Shown: positions 1 through 8,434 of the stretch, piece by piece
Layout of the letters: every line of letters begins with the position of its first letter
Numbering within the stretch: the first letter of the stretch is position 1
Assembly (NCBI GenBank): GCA_035655435.1
Contig: DASRUN010000073.1
Span: 1 to 40,638, forward strand
DNA length: 40,638 nucleotides
Source: UBA493 sp035655435
GTDB lineage: Archaea > Iainarchaeota > Iainarchaeia > Iainarchaeales > Iainarchaeaceae
Direction: 5' to 3'
Made by a program: the position numbers and the translations under genes
Notes under the pieces: model-generated
What the model saw: the letters and a program-made list of their open reading frames with translations, nothing else
Told to the model about the DNA's origin: nothing
Database searches by the model: none

Positions 1-376
1 AAAATCATATCCAAATGAATTGAGCGGTGGCATGCAACAAAGAATTGGAATTGCGAGAGCCCTGGCGTTTGAACCTTCCGTACTGTTGATGGATGAACCG
101 TTCGGATCACTTGATGAAATAACCCGAGGGGAAATGAATGCAGAGTTATTGCAAATCTGGAATGAGGAAAAGGAAAAAATTTCTGCAATAATTCTTGTAA
201 CACACTCAATAGAGGAAGCTGTTTTTTTATCAGATAGAGTTATTGTTTTTTCCTCGAGGCCGGCGCGCATAATGCAGGACATAGAGATCGACTTTCCTGA
301 ACCAAGGAAAATTGAAATAAAAAATTCCCAAAGATTCATGCAAATTTCTGAAAGGGTGAGAAAATCCCTCAAGTAA
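1..376 (+). CDS. ABC importer ATP-binding subunit, 3' part (SsuB/TauB/NrtD-like)
   Basis: This is the C-terminal part of an ABC ATPase whose start lies left of the window; the frame is open from base 2. Visible are the signature motif LSGGMQQR, the Walker B segment VLLMDEPFGSLDE with its D-loop, and the switch histidine in VTHSIEEAVFLSDRV. This set is typical of the nitrate/sulfonate/taurine importer family. The protein hydrolyses ATP at the cytoplasmic face to drive uptake. A permease gene follows 5 nt downstream. No binding-protein gene is visible, so the substrate cannot be named. Confidence 0.9.
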   Translation, partial: KSYPNELSGGMQQRIGIARALAFEPSVLLMDEPFGSLDEITRGEMNAELLQIWNEEKEKISAIILVTHSIEEAVFLSDRVIVFSSRPARIMQDIEIDFPEPRKIEIKNSQRFMQISERVRKSLK

Positions 377-381
377 AGCAG

Positions 382-1116
382 TTGATTTTTCCAATAATTT
401 TCTTTTTTGCCATATTATTAATATGGGAATTTGGAGTTATTATCACAGCCACTCCTGAATATATACTTCCTCGGCCAAGCAGAGTTTTAGAAGAAATAAT
501 AAATAATTTTGAATTGCTGTTTTTCAATACTTTAGTAACCGCCTTTGAAGCCTCGATGGGATTCTTATTGGCAAACACATTGGGGTTTTTGGCGGGAGTG
601 CTTTTTGCACATTCATCAAAACTCGAACAAGGATTTTACCCATATGCAATAGCACTTAAAACAACGCCGATCATAGCCATTGCACCGCTGCTAATTTTGT
701 GGCTAGGCAGCGGAATTGAATCCAAAATTGCTTCTTCAGCAATCATATGCTTTTTCCCTATTTTAGTAAACACAGTAAACGGACTGAAAAGCGCGGATGA
801 AGAAACGTTGAACCTTCTAAAATCATATTCCGCCAGCAAATGGCAAATATTCACAAAAATTCGCTTGCCTTTGGCAGCACCATACATTTTTTCTGCGCTG
901 AAAATTTCTACAGGACTTGCGGTTGTAGGAGCCATTGTAGGAGAATTTGTCGGATCAAATCAAGGAATCGGATATTTGATATTGGTATCTTCATATCACC
1001 TTGAAACAGCAAAAATGTTTGCAGCCATATTCCTTAGCGCATTTATTGGAATCACATTTTTTTATCTTATTACATGGATTGAAAAAAAAGTTGTTTTTTG
1101 GTTGCCGAATGAATAA
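382..1116 (+). CDS. ABC importer permease (SsuC/TauC-like)
   Basis: A 244-residue integral membrane protein with about six hydrophobic segments. The cytoplasmic EAA loop, which docks on the ATPase, is visible around residues 134-165 (from DEETLNLL through KIRLPLAAPYIF). It belongs to the BPD_transp_1 fold and presumably forms the channel for the ATPase just upstream. The proposed start is TTG at 382, because no ATG or GTG is available in this frame between the upstream stop and the first membrane segment. The two genes are 5 nt apart and clearly co-transcribed. Family assignment is firm; the substrate is unknown. Confidence 0.88.
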   Translation: MIFPIIFFFAILLIWEFGVIITATPEYILPRPSRVLEEIINNFELLFFNTLVTAFEASMGFLLANTLGFLAGVLFAHSSKLEQGFYPYAIALKTTPIIAIAPLLILWLGSGIESKIASSAIICFFPILVNTVNGLKSADEETLNLLKSYSASKWQIFTKIRLPLAAPYIFSALKISTGLAVVGAIVGEFVGSNQGIGYLILVSSYHLETAKMFAAIFLSAFIGITFFYLITWIEKKVVFWLPNE

Positions 1117-1148
1117 TAAAACTAAAAAACATTTTCAAATAAAAAAAA

Positions 1149-1901
1149 TTATCCCCCAAACAAACCCGTAAAATTTCGCGTCGTAATATAGGCTACTTTT
1201 TCCGCAGAAACTTGTTTTAATTCCGCGACCTTTTTGCAAACACTCGGAATCCAAGAAGGATCGGATTCTTTTCCTTTAAAAGGAACAGGAGCATCTGTTT
1301 CGAGCATCAAATTCCCAAGCGGAATATCCTTTACAACCAATGCGGAATCATCATCATGCAAAATTATGGGCCCGCAGGAAATTTTGAAACCCAATTCAAC
1401 AGCCCTTTGAGAGGTTTTTTTGCTGTTCGTAAACCAATGCATTTGAACCTTTTTGGCGTTCAATTCTTTCAGAATATCAAGGCATTTTGTCTCGGCATAA
1501 CGCGCATGAATACAAACCCCCAAATTATTGTCCAACGCCAATTCTATAAAGCGCCTGAACACCGTTTCCTGTAAAACTCTTTGCTCTGCATTCGCATGCT
1601 TGAAATCCAAGCCTATTTCCCCTATAGCGGCAGCCCTTGAAATGTTACTTTCAATCCAATCAAAGGAAGCCTCAATTTCTTCATTGGAAAGCCTAAGAAG
1701 ATCAACAGGATGCACCCCAAGAGCACATTTAACCCCCTTAATGCTCTGCGAAAGCAATAGGTTTGGAGCTAAGTTTGCAGGGTTAGTGGCATTGGTCAAA
1801 ACATGGGAAACACCAAGATTTGTGGCCTTTTCCATGATTTCTTCGGGGTTTTTAAACGAATCCAAATGACAATGTGAATCAGCTAACAAAAGTAACACCA
1901 T
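1149..1901 (-). CDS. tatD: TatD-family metal-dependent hydrolase
   Basis: A 250-residue TIM-barrel metallohydrolase of the TatD DNase family, near the usual family length. The ordered metal ligands are all present: HxH in ADSHCHLD near the N-terminus, the glutamate of GEIGLDFKHA, the histidine of CIHAR, the histidine of MHWF, and the aspartate of ETDAPVPFKG. Family members are Mg-dependent 3'-5' exonucleases or phosphoesterases linked to DNA repair and RNA turnover. The gene is convergent with the ABC permease and divergent from the thioredoxin-fold gene 57 bp away. Activity on a specific substrate is inferred only. Confidence 0.9.
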   Translation of the reverse strand: MVLLLLADSHCHLDSFKNPEEIMEKATNLGVSHVLTNATNPANLAPNLLLSQSIKGVKCALGVHPVDLLRLSNEEIEASFDWIESNISRAAAIGEIGLDFKHANAEQRVLQETVFRRFIELALDNNLGVCIHARYAETKCLDILKELNAKKVQMHWFTNSKKTSQRAVELGFKISCGPIILHDDDSALVVKDIPLGNLMLETDAPVPFKGKESDPSWIPSVCKKVAELKQVSAEKVAYITTRNFTGLFGG

Positions 1902-1958
1902 TTATAAAATTTCGTTTACTAAACGATTATATTGGAAAGCCTTTTTTAGTGAACACTC

Positions 1959-3125
1959 ATGGCGGAAGACAAAAACGAAAAAAATGTGAAAGAACAGGAA
2001 ATGGTGAAAAAAAAGGAAAAATTCCTAACCTGGCCAAAAAAAGAGCAAAACACCAAAACTCAGCCGCCGTTGCTTCTCCTTGCGCTTATTCTCGCACTCG
2101 GACTATTGGCAGGATATGCGATTAATATTATAAATACGCCACAAACACCGATTGAAACGGATAATACAGACACAAATACTGTTAATGATGTTTCCTACAG
2201 AACCGTTCCAATAACAATGATTTACACTTTTGACTGTACATCATGCAGACAGACAAACACGATTGAAGAACTTTTTATTGTAAGGCAGATTCCATACTCA
2301 ATAAAAAAAGTTGAAGCAAGTTCTGAAGAAGGGAAAAAAATATTGGAAAGATTCCCATCAATCGACACTCTTCCAACAGCAATCATTGATACGGAAAAAA
2401 TAAAATTTTATCCTACAACAAAATTGCAGTTTGACAATGTTCTTACGCAGGAAAACAACGCATACATTGCACCGGAACTAAACCTAAATGAAAACACTTA
2501 CTATCCGATTTACTATCTGGAAAAAGCAACAGGATTTTGCAACAATGACAAGCCCACAATAGTAGAATTTGACGATTACTACACTTTGGAAAACGCAAAA
2601 GCAAGGGCAAGTTTTTACGATTTCATGGACGATTTCAATAAAGTGGTTGACTACAAATATGTTTTTGCGCAAAGCGAATCCAAGGACACAAATTCTATCA
2701 TGACAAATCTTTTCCTAACCTGCGCGGGAGAACAGGGAAAGTTCATTGAAATGGAAAAACAAATCACAGGAATTTACTGCAATAATCCATTTGCCGGAGA
2801 TGAAACAATCCTCACAAGCCCGGAAATACTTGGGTGCTGGACAATCAGCAACCACTTCGGAAAATCATTAGCACAAACCGAACTCGACCACGCGCTTGGA
2901 AGAATAGATGGAATTGACACAAACACATTCAAAACATGCATTGACAACAGAGAAGTTTTGTTGACAAATGCCGAGCAAGTAACAAAAGAACTTCACATTA
3001 CAAAAACACCCCCGGGCGGATTATTCTTACTTGACTGCAGAGAAACAACTTCCATAACACTCCTCAAAGAAACATTGTGCAATAGCCACACTGATCTTGA
3101 AGCCTGTTCAGAGGAAAGCACTTGA
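1959..3125 (+). CDS. membrane-anchored thioredoxin-fold protein (DsbA-like)
   Basis: 388 residues. A charged Lys-rich N-terminus is followed by one membrane segment at about residues 37-57, then a low-complexity Thr/Asn linker and an extracytoplasmic domain. A CxxC motif (FDCTSCRQ, Cys93 and Cys96) sits at the start of a thioredoxin-like beta-alpha unit. A second region from about residue 188 contains several further cysteines and TPPGGLFLLDC, which resembles the cis-Pro segment of DsbA/thioredoxin folds. A role in disulfide formation or exchange outside the cell is likely. Its stop codon abuts the ATG of the methyltransferase gene, so the two probably share an mRNA. Confidence 0.65.
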   Translation: MAEDKNEKNVKEQEMVKKKEKFLTWPKKEQNTKTQPPLLLLALILALGLLAGYAINIINTPQTPIETDNTDTNTVNDVSYRTVPITMIYTFDCTSCRQTNTIEELFIVRQIPYSIKKVEASSEEGKKILERFPSIDTLPTAIIDTEKIKFYPTTKLQFDNVLTQENNAYIAPELNLNENTYYPIYYLEKATGFCNNDKPTIVEFDDYYTLENAKARASFYDFMDDFNKVVDYKYVFAQSESKDTNSIMTNLFLTCAGEQGKFIEMEKQITGIYCNNPFAGDETILTSPEILGCWTISNHFGKSLAQTELDHALGRIDGIDTNTFKTCIDNREVLLTNAEQVTKELHITKTPPGGLFLLDCRETTSITLLKETLCNSHTDLEACSEEST

Positions 3126-3716
3126 ATGAACGCGTCACTCAAATTCTATTTTAACAAACAATACTTTGACGCTCCAAACACTGTTTACTATCCAAGCGAA
3201 GACTCCTACTTTCTCGCGGAAAATATTTCAATCAAAAAAAATGCAAAAGCAATAGACATTGGATGCGGCACAGGAATACAAAGCCTGAATCTTCTTTTCA
3301 AAGGCGCATCAAAAGTAATTGCAATCGACATCAACAAAAAAGCACTTGAAGCAACAAAAAAGAACTGTGAACAAGCCGGATTTGGAAAAAAAACAAAATG
3401 TGTTAAATCAAATCTTTTTGAAAACTGCAAAGAAAAAGCCGACATAATAGTTTTCAACCCGCCTTACGTTGTTGCGGAAGAACTGAAATTTAAAGAATTG
3501 GACGGCGGAAAAAAAGGCAGGGAAATCTTGGACAAATTTTTAGAACAATTTCCGGAACATCTTGAAAAAAACGGAAAATGTTTTTTCATCCAAACCAACA
3601 TCAATGGTTATGCGGAAACAAAGAACAAACTCAAAAAACTTGGAGTAAAAGCAGAGATTATTGCAAAAAGAAGCGATTTTTTCGAAGAACTTGCGGTTTT
3701 TGAGTGCAAAAATTGA
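3126..3716 (+). CDS. HemK/PrmC-like N5-glutamine methyltransferase (archaeal HemK2 type)
   Basis: A 196-residue class I SAM-dependent methyltransferase. The SAM motif AIDIGCGTGIQSLNL and the acidic end of strand beta2 (VIAIDIN) are clear, and the NPPY catalytic motif (FNPPYVV) marks glutamine/adenine amide methyltransferases. Short archaeal members without the bacterial N-terminal domain correspond to Mtq2/HemK2, which methylates the GGQ glutamine of release factor aRF1; that substrate is inferred from the family. The ATG directly follows the TGA of the upstream gene. A set of hairpins follows the stop codon. Confidence 0.85.
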   Translation: MNASLKFYFNKQYFDAPNTVYYPSEDSYFLAENISIKKNAKAIDIGCGTGIQSLNLLFKGASKVIAIDINKKALEATKKNCEQAGFGKKTKCVKSNLFENCKEKADIIVFNPPYVVAEELKFKELDGGKKGREILDKFLEQFPEHLEKNGKCFFIQTNINGYAETKNKLKKLGVKAEIIAKRSDFFEELAVFECKN

Positions 3717-3845
3717 CTATAGCAGACCACGAAAATTTTTCGCATTTGTCGTGGTCTGCTAGATAGCAAACGACAATAAATCGACAGAATTATTTTTCCC
3801 GTTTGCTATAGCTTTAATAATTTTCGCAGCAAAGCTATTCTATAG
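3717..3845. repeat. three tandem intergenic hairpins
   Basis: The spacer holds three successive inverted repeats. Stem 1 is 13 bp (3720-3732 TAGCAGACCACGA with 3749-3761) around a 16-nt loop. Stem 2 is 10 bp (3763-3772 with 3800-3809). Stem 3 is 8 bp (3808-3815 ATAGCTTT with 3831-3838) and shares two bases with the 3' arm of stem 2, so stems 2 and 3 compete at their junction. The palindrome CTATAG borders the set at both ends (3717-3722 and 3840-3845). The loops of stems 1 and 3 share TTTTCGCA. It could be a transcription terminator, a structured leader of the GTPase gene, or a decayed mobile element. Confidence 0.75.
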
Positions 3846-3876
3846 AAGAATAAGAAAAAAAACAGGCTGAACAAAG

Positions 3877-4938
3877 ATGACTACAAATCCGGGCGTAGAA
3901 TATTTCGCGGCAAAGGACAAGTATGAACAAGCCGCAACAGACGAGGCGCGATTTGTGGCACTCCAGGAAATGCTGAAATTTGCACCAAAACACAAGGCAA
4001 GCGAAAAGCTTGTCGCATCCTTAACATCCAAGATCGCAAAATTAAGAAAGGAAATTGAAAAACAAAAAAGCCTCCCGAAAAAAGGAAGCGGGCATTCAAT
4101 CAACGTAAAAAAAGAAGGAGACGGACAAATAACAATAATCGGACTTCCGAACACGGGAAAAAGTTATTTGCTTAAAGAGCTTACAGGAGTCAATGTCGAA
4201 ATTGCTTCTTATCCGTTTACCACAACAAAACCGGAAATCGGAATGATGGACTACAAAGGCGCAAAAATACAATTGATAGAGGTTCCCGCAATAGTTGAGG
4301 GAAGCAGCACCGGAAAAGCCGGCGGAACACAATTATTGAGTTTAGCAAGAAATGCGGACGCAATAATAATAACATTTTCAGAGGAAAAAGAAAAACAAAC
4401 CGCTATAAACGAACTCAGAGCGGTTGGAATAATCGTTGACCACAAAAAACCAAAAATAACAATCAAGGCATCAGAATACAAAGGAATAATGGTTTCGGGA
4501 AAACAATTCCTCAAAATGACGGAAAAAGAATTCGAAAACACGCTCAAAATGTACGGAATCTACAATGCAAGCGTTCTCTTGGAAGAAAACACAGATGTAG
4601 CAAAACTTTCAGAAGCACTTGACACAAGCCTTGACTACAAAAACTGCATGTTCATAAACGTGAGACAAGGATTCGGAGTTGAATTCGTAAAACAACAAAT
4701 ATTCTCACTCCTTGACGCAATAATTGTTTACACAAAAAAGCCGGGGCATGAAGCTGATTATAAGGATCCATTGGTAATGAAAAAAGGCTCAACAGTAGCC
4801 GATATGGCGCAGTTTGTTCACAAAGAAATAGCACAAAAACTAAAATTTGCGCGCGTTTGGGGTTCGAGCAAATTTCCGGGTCAAAGAGTTTCAAAGGATT
4901 ACGAACTGAAGAATGAAGACGTAGTAGAAATATCCTGA
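3877..4938 (+). CDS. DRG-family GTPase-like protein with degenerate G motifs and TGS domain
   Basis: 353 residues, clearly related to archaeal/eukaryotic DRG (OBG superfamily). An N-terminal helical region is followed by G1 (GLPNTGKS, residues 89-96), the DRG-like switch region SYPFTTTKP, and a C-terminal TGS domain (YTKKPG through WGSSKFPGQRVSKDYEL). Two motifs differ from the family. G3, normally DxPG, reads EVPA (135-138). The block that normally carries NKxD (G4) and the SA-containing G5 is missing, so the chain passes from a DYKNCMFINV segment straight to the helix before TGS. DRG proteins act with ribosomes; this one probably still binds there but may lack normal GTP hydrolysis or guanine specificity. 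Confidence 0.85.
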   Translation: MTTNPGVEYFAAKDKYEQAATDEARFVALQEMLKFAPKHKASEKLVASLTSKIAKLRKEIEKQKSLPKKGSGHSINVKKEGDGQITIIGLPNTGKSYLLKELTGVNVEIASYPFTTTKPEIGMMDYKGAKIQLIEVPAIVEGSSTGKAGGTQLLSLARNADAIIITFSEEKEKQTAINELRAVGIIVDHKKPKITIKASEYKGIMVSGKQFLKMTEKEFENTLKMYGIYNASVLLEENTDVAKLSEALDTSLDYKNCMFINVRQGFGVEFVKQQIFSLLDAIIVYTKKPGHEADYKDPLVMKKGSTVADMAQFVHKEIAQKLKFARVWGSSKFPGQRVSKDYELKNEDVVEIS

Positions 4939-4939
4939 A

Positions 4940-5833
4940 TCAATGATCTTTTGGAGCGGCATCAGCATTATTCTCCGCATGCGAGGATTTTCCCTCAGAA
5001 CCGGAATTTTTTTGATTTTTCTTCCGCCCAAAATAAATTGCCACAACCACAAGAATTAGAATTGCAACAACAAAAACCGCAACATATAAATCTCTCTGCC
5101 CGATTTCCAGAGAAAATGATTTTTCAAGCACGTGAAAACCTTTTGAATCCGTAAAAGTAAACCTTGCAACCAAAGTTTTTTTTCCAAGAGAATTTCCAAG
5201 AGAAAAATCAAGAGGAGTTTTTGGAATTGTTTCTCCAACATCCAAAAAACTTTTTTCAAACGCTTTTGTTGAAACACTCACTTCTTCAGCAGAAACAAAA
5301 TCAACTTTAATATCGGAAATTCTTTCGTTTGAATTATTTGAAACATCGAAAAAAACAACACCCTTACTTCCGGGAGCAAGAGCCGCATTCTCCAATTCCG
5401 CATTAAAAACAACGCCTGAATCAACAACACTCAAAGTTGTCAAGGAAGAATTATCAAGTGTAACCGTTCCAAAATCCGCTTTAATGCTGATTTGAGTTTC
5501 GGTTGGCTGAAGCGCTTTAATCGAAAAAATACGCTCTTCTCTCGCGCTTGGAGGAAGTCGCTCGAAAGTGAAAAACCTTTCATTTACATCGCGCCCGTCA
5601 ATTACAAATGAAAGTTCCTCGGGAACTGTAATAACAACACGAAAATCATTTACAGGAGTTTCGGAAAGATTTACAACAATAAGCCTATACTCCGCAACCT
5701 CAAATGGATACAATTGCAAACTCGCATTTTTGTCAACAGGTTCAACTAAAACCGCTGCTTGAGAAAAAACAGAATGCGAAAAAATAATAATGGTTAGAAA
5801 AACAAGAATTTTATTTGTAAACATCAATTTCAT
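4940..5833 (-). CDS. secreted membrane-anchored beta-domain protein
   Basis: 297 residues with an N-terminal signal peptide (hydrophobic core LVFLTIIIFSHSVFS), about 220 residues of predicted beta-rich extracytoplasmic sequence resembling the CARDB/NEW3-like or BatD-like Ig folds found in archaeal surface proteins, a C-terminal membrane helix near residues 248-267, and a short charged cytoplasmic tail. The start overlaps the end of the preceding gene by 23 nt, so the two are translationally coupled. ATG codons occur at residues 1 and 4 and either could be used. I do not recognise a specific function; a cell-envelope role is inferred. Confidence 0.6.
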   Translation of the reverse strand: MKLMFTNKILVFLTIIIFSHSVFSQAAVLVEPVDKNASLQLYPFEVAEYRLIVVNLSETPVNDFRVVITVPEELSFVIDGRDVNERFFTFERLPPSAREERIFSIKALQPTETQISIKADFGTVTLDNSSLTTLSVVDSGVVFNAELENAALAPGSKGVVFFDVSNNSNERISDIKVDFVSAEEVSVSTKAFEKSFLDVGETIPKTPLDFSLGNSLGKKTLVARFTFTDSKGFHVLEKSFSLEIGQRDLYVAVFVVAILILVVVAIYFGRKKNQKNSGSEGKSSHAENNADAAPKDH

Positions 5834-7115
5834 CGCCCTTTCCCTGAATCATACCGCCAAGTTTTCCGCGGTTATTGATTAAGTACAAAACCACTAAGCC
5901 AGCGATTAGAATGCCTGCAAAAAGGAATAATTGATCCTGAGAAAACAAAGAAGTGTTGGGATTATTTTGTATTGACCCCGCTTTATCAATTGCAATTGCA
6001 TCATCAATAGCTTTCAACGCATATTCCTGTGATCTTTCAAAATTTCTTTCATTGTAAAAGCGTTCGGCGCGCGAATAATTATCCTCAAAACTCCTAACCT
6101 TAACCTGATTCTCCCACAAAGGTTTATTCTCCTCATTCAAAATAAATCTGTAAGCCTCAAACAGAGAAGGAAACCTGGAGTTCTTGTCCAACTTTTCATT
6201 GTCCCCCCAAATCAAAACATAAGTGGTGTTTTTCTCAAACCTGTTCTCAAGCTCATCAAGCAAAGAATCCCTCACAAGCCCGCTGTCCTTTATGAGAGAA
6301 TCAAAAGTCTCTTTTATCTGGCTTGAATATGAATTATAATCACGCAAGGATTTGATGCTTTCAGGAACACTAAGAATTGAAAACAATTGTGATTTTGTTT
6401 GCGCATCAATATTCGCAACACTTATTTGCTGCTTGAACTTATCCACATCGCTAATGTAAGTGAGCGCATCCGAATTAAGTTCATCTATTGATGAGAAAAC
6501 ACTCTCAAAAGAATCTTTCAACTCCTCGAAACTTTGTAAAGACGGCCTTGCAACAAAATCGTTTTCGGCTGCGGAAGCAACAGAAATTTTTTCGGACAAA
6601 TCCGAAGAACTTTTGGACATTTTTGAAAGCTGAGATTTCAACGCGGAAAGATTTACGTTCATTCCTTCATCTTTCAATGTGGTTTCAACTGTATTCAACT
6701 GAAAAATTTCATCATTTAATTGTAATGCCATTTCGGAAAAAATTGTTTTGTACTGCTGCGTGAAAACCCACTCAACTCCGGGGTTTGCGGAAATCGAAGC
6801 CTTGAGCTCCTGCAAATTTCTCAAATTATCGGCAACCTCGAAAACGCCCCTATTTGTTGCCCTTGAAATAGAAATTTCTCCTGATTCCACTTCCACTGGA
6901 AAATAAGTTGTAACCTTACTCCCCGAAGTAAGCGGAATAACCCAATATTCTTTTTCCTCAAATTCCAAAGCAACGTTTGGCGGGGAATAAGTTTCGCCTT
7001 CAAATAAAAAATTGTTCGAATTAACAACAAAATTAACAGCATCCCCGCTTGTAACAGCAAACGCGGAGAAGCACTGCAAAAGCAATAAAGCAACCAATAT
7101 AACCCTTGGATTCAT
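5811..7115 (-). CDS. secreted membrane protein with coiled-coil region, function unknown
   Basis: 434 residues. A signal peptide (LVALLLLQCFSAFA) opens the protein. A small domain resembling the N-terminal part of archaeal exported proteins follows, then a long helical region rich in Leu, Ser, Glu and Lys (about 100-290) that looks like coiled coil, a helical repeat-like part (ERFYNERNFERSQEYALKAID), and a C-terminal membrane helix (residues about 398-416) with a short basic tail. It is the first gene of a two-gene minus-strand unit with the overlapping beta-domain protein. The pair could form a surface complex. No enzymatic motif is visible. Confidence 0.55.
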   Translation of the reverse strand: MNPRVILVALLLLQCFSAFAVTSGDAVNFVVNSNNFLFEGETYSPPNVALEFEEKEYWVIPLTSGSKVTTYFPVEVESGEISISRATNRGVFEVADNLRNLQELKASISANPGVEWVFTQQYKTIFSEMALQLNDEIFQLNTVETTLKDEGMNVNLSALKSQLSKMSKSSSDLSEKISVASAAENDFVARPSLQSFEELKDSFESVFSSIDELNSDALTYISDVDKFKQQISVANIDAQTKSQLFSILSVPESIKSLRDYNSYSSQIKETFDSLIKDSGLVRDSLLDELENRFEKNTTYVLIWGDNEKLDKNSRFPSLFEAYRFILNEENKPLWENQVKVRSFEDNYSRAERFYNERNFERSQEYALKAIDDAIAIDKAGSIQNNPNTSLFSQDQLFLFAGILIAGLVVLYLINNRGKLGGMIQGKGDEIDVYK

Positions 7116-7202
7116 TCATTTAAATAGCGCGTTGAACAATAAAAACCTTTACAGGCACTTAAAGCAGAAGCATTAAATAAGCTCAAAAACATAAAAACTA
7201 CA

Positions 7203-7757
7203 ATGGACTCCGCACTCATAAGCCGGATTGATGCCCTTACAAAAGCATTCCAAAACGGAAAATTTTTTGAGGTCAAAAGAATAGGAAAAGAAAGCATCAA
7301 AGATGCTGTTGTCAAAAATAGTCAAGATTTTGCAGCAATTTCAGTGATAAGTTATTCTCTTTACAAAATGCTTTCAAAAGAAAAATTCACAAAAAGCAAA
7401 CGCTGGCCAACCATCACAAAAATAATTGTAGCCGCGCTACAAAAAAGTTCCGAAGCACTCAAAAAAGAAAACATAAAATCATTCGAAACAAACATTGAAA
7501 ACGCGGTTAACGAAATAAAAATTGTGGATGATGATCTCAGCAATTATGTAAAAAATATTTTTGAAAAAGCAAAAGTAAAAGAAGCTTCAACAGCGTACGC
7601 ACTTGGTTTAAGTATTGGGCAATCGGCTGATCTTACAGGAGCCGACAAAGCCGAACTCCAAAAATATATTGGGTTTACGCGAATTCACGACGAACAAGTT
7701 ATTTCAAGAAGCCTTTCTCAAAGACTCAAAAACTTAAAAGCGGAGCTGGCAAAATGA
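7203..7757 (+). CDS. helical protein of unknown function upstream of a PIN-like protein
   Basis: 184 residues, soluble, Lys/Ala-rich and mostly helical by composition, with no membrane segment or known catalytic motif. It is the first gene of a three-gene operon in which each stop overlaps the next start (ATGA at 7754-7757 and at 8431-8434). The coupling to a PIN-like nuclease gene suggests an interacting partner, possibly an RNA-binding or inhibitory subunit, but I do not recognise the family. Confidence 0.6.
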   Translation: MDSALISRIDALTKAFQNGKFFEVKRIGKESIKDAVVKNSQDFAAISVISYSLYKMLSKEKFTKSKRWPTITKIIVAALQKSSEALKKENIKSFETNIENAVNEIKIVDDDLSNYVKNIFEKAKVKEASTAYALGLSIGQSADLTGADKAELQKYIGFTRIHDEQVISRSLSQRLKNLKAELAK

Positions 7758-8434
7758 AAAAAATAGTAGTTGATTCAAGCAGCCTCATAACGCTTTCAAG
7801 TAATTGTCTACTCAAAACAATGAAAGGACTTAAAGAAAAAGAAAACATTTCATTCATAATCCCCGAATCGGTTTACAAAGAAAGCGTGGAAACCCCGCTC
7901 AAAATAAAAAGATTCGAATTCAACGCAATCAAAATAAGAAACGCGGTAAGAAAAGGAATTTTAGAAGTTGTAAAAACAACTCCTGAAATAAAAAAAACAA
8001 TGAACGAACTAAGCAGCGTAACCGCGAACCTTTGCTCCGCGGATGGAAGACTTTTAACCCTCATAAATAAGGGAGAAGCGGAAACCCTTGCACTCATGAA
8101 AGAAACAGGAGCAAGGATTCTTCTTATTGATGAGCGAACAACCAGAATGCTAATAGAAGAACCGCAGAACGTAATGAACTTTTTGGAAAAACGGCATCAA
8201 TGCAGCATAACCTTCCACAAAGGACAATTGGATTCATTCAAAAATTTCTTTAATGAAATACAAGTCATAAGATCGGTGGAACTTATTGCGCTTGCATATG
8301 ATGATGGGTCTTTTGAAATGGAAATGGAAAAATCAAAAGAGGCGCTCGAAGCGGCACTATTTGCGGCAAAATACTCCGGGTGTTCTGTTTCCGCAAACGA
8401 AATTATGGAGTACATGAAAACGGTGAAAACATGA
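7754..8434 (+). CDS. PIN-like domain protein
   Basis: 226 residues. The N-terminal VVDSSSLITL carries the first acidic residue of a PIN-like fold. GEAETLAL and LLIDERTTR match the second and third acidic positions of the PIN_3/DUF3368-like group. A C-terminal extension of about 80 residues is rich in Glu/Ala and ends in a helix. PIN-like proteins are usually metal-dependent ribonucleases. It is larger than a VapC toxin and sits in a stable-looking operon with an unknown helical protein and an acetyltransferase, so a housekeeping RNA-processing role is as likely as a toxin role. Confidence 0.65.
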   Translation: MKKIVVDSSSLITLSSNCLLKTMKGLKEKENISFIIPESVYKESVETPLKIKRFEFNAIKIRNAVRKGILEVVKTTPEIKKTMNELSSVTANLCSADGRLLTLINKGEAETLALMKETGARILLIDERTTRMLIEEPQNVMNFLEKRHQCSITFHKGQLDSFKNFFNEIQVIRSVELIALAYDDGSFEMEMEKSKEALEAALFAAKYSGCSVSANEIMEYMKTVKT

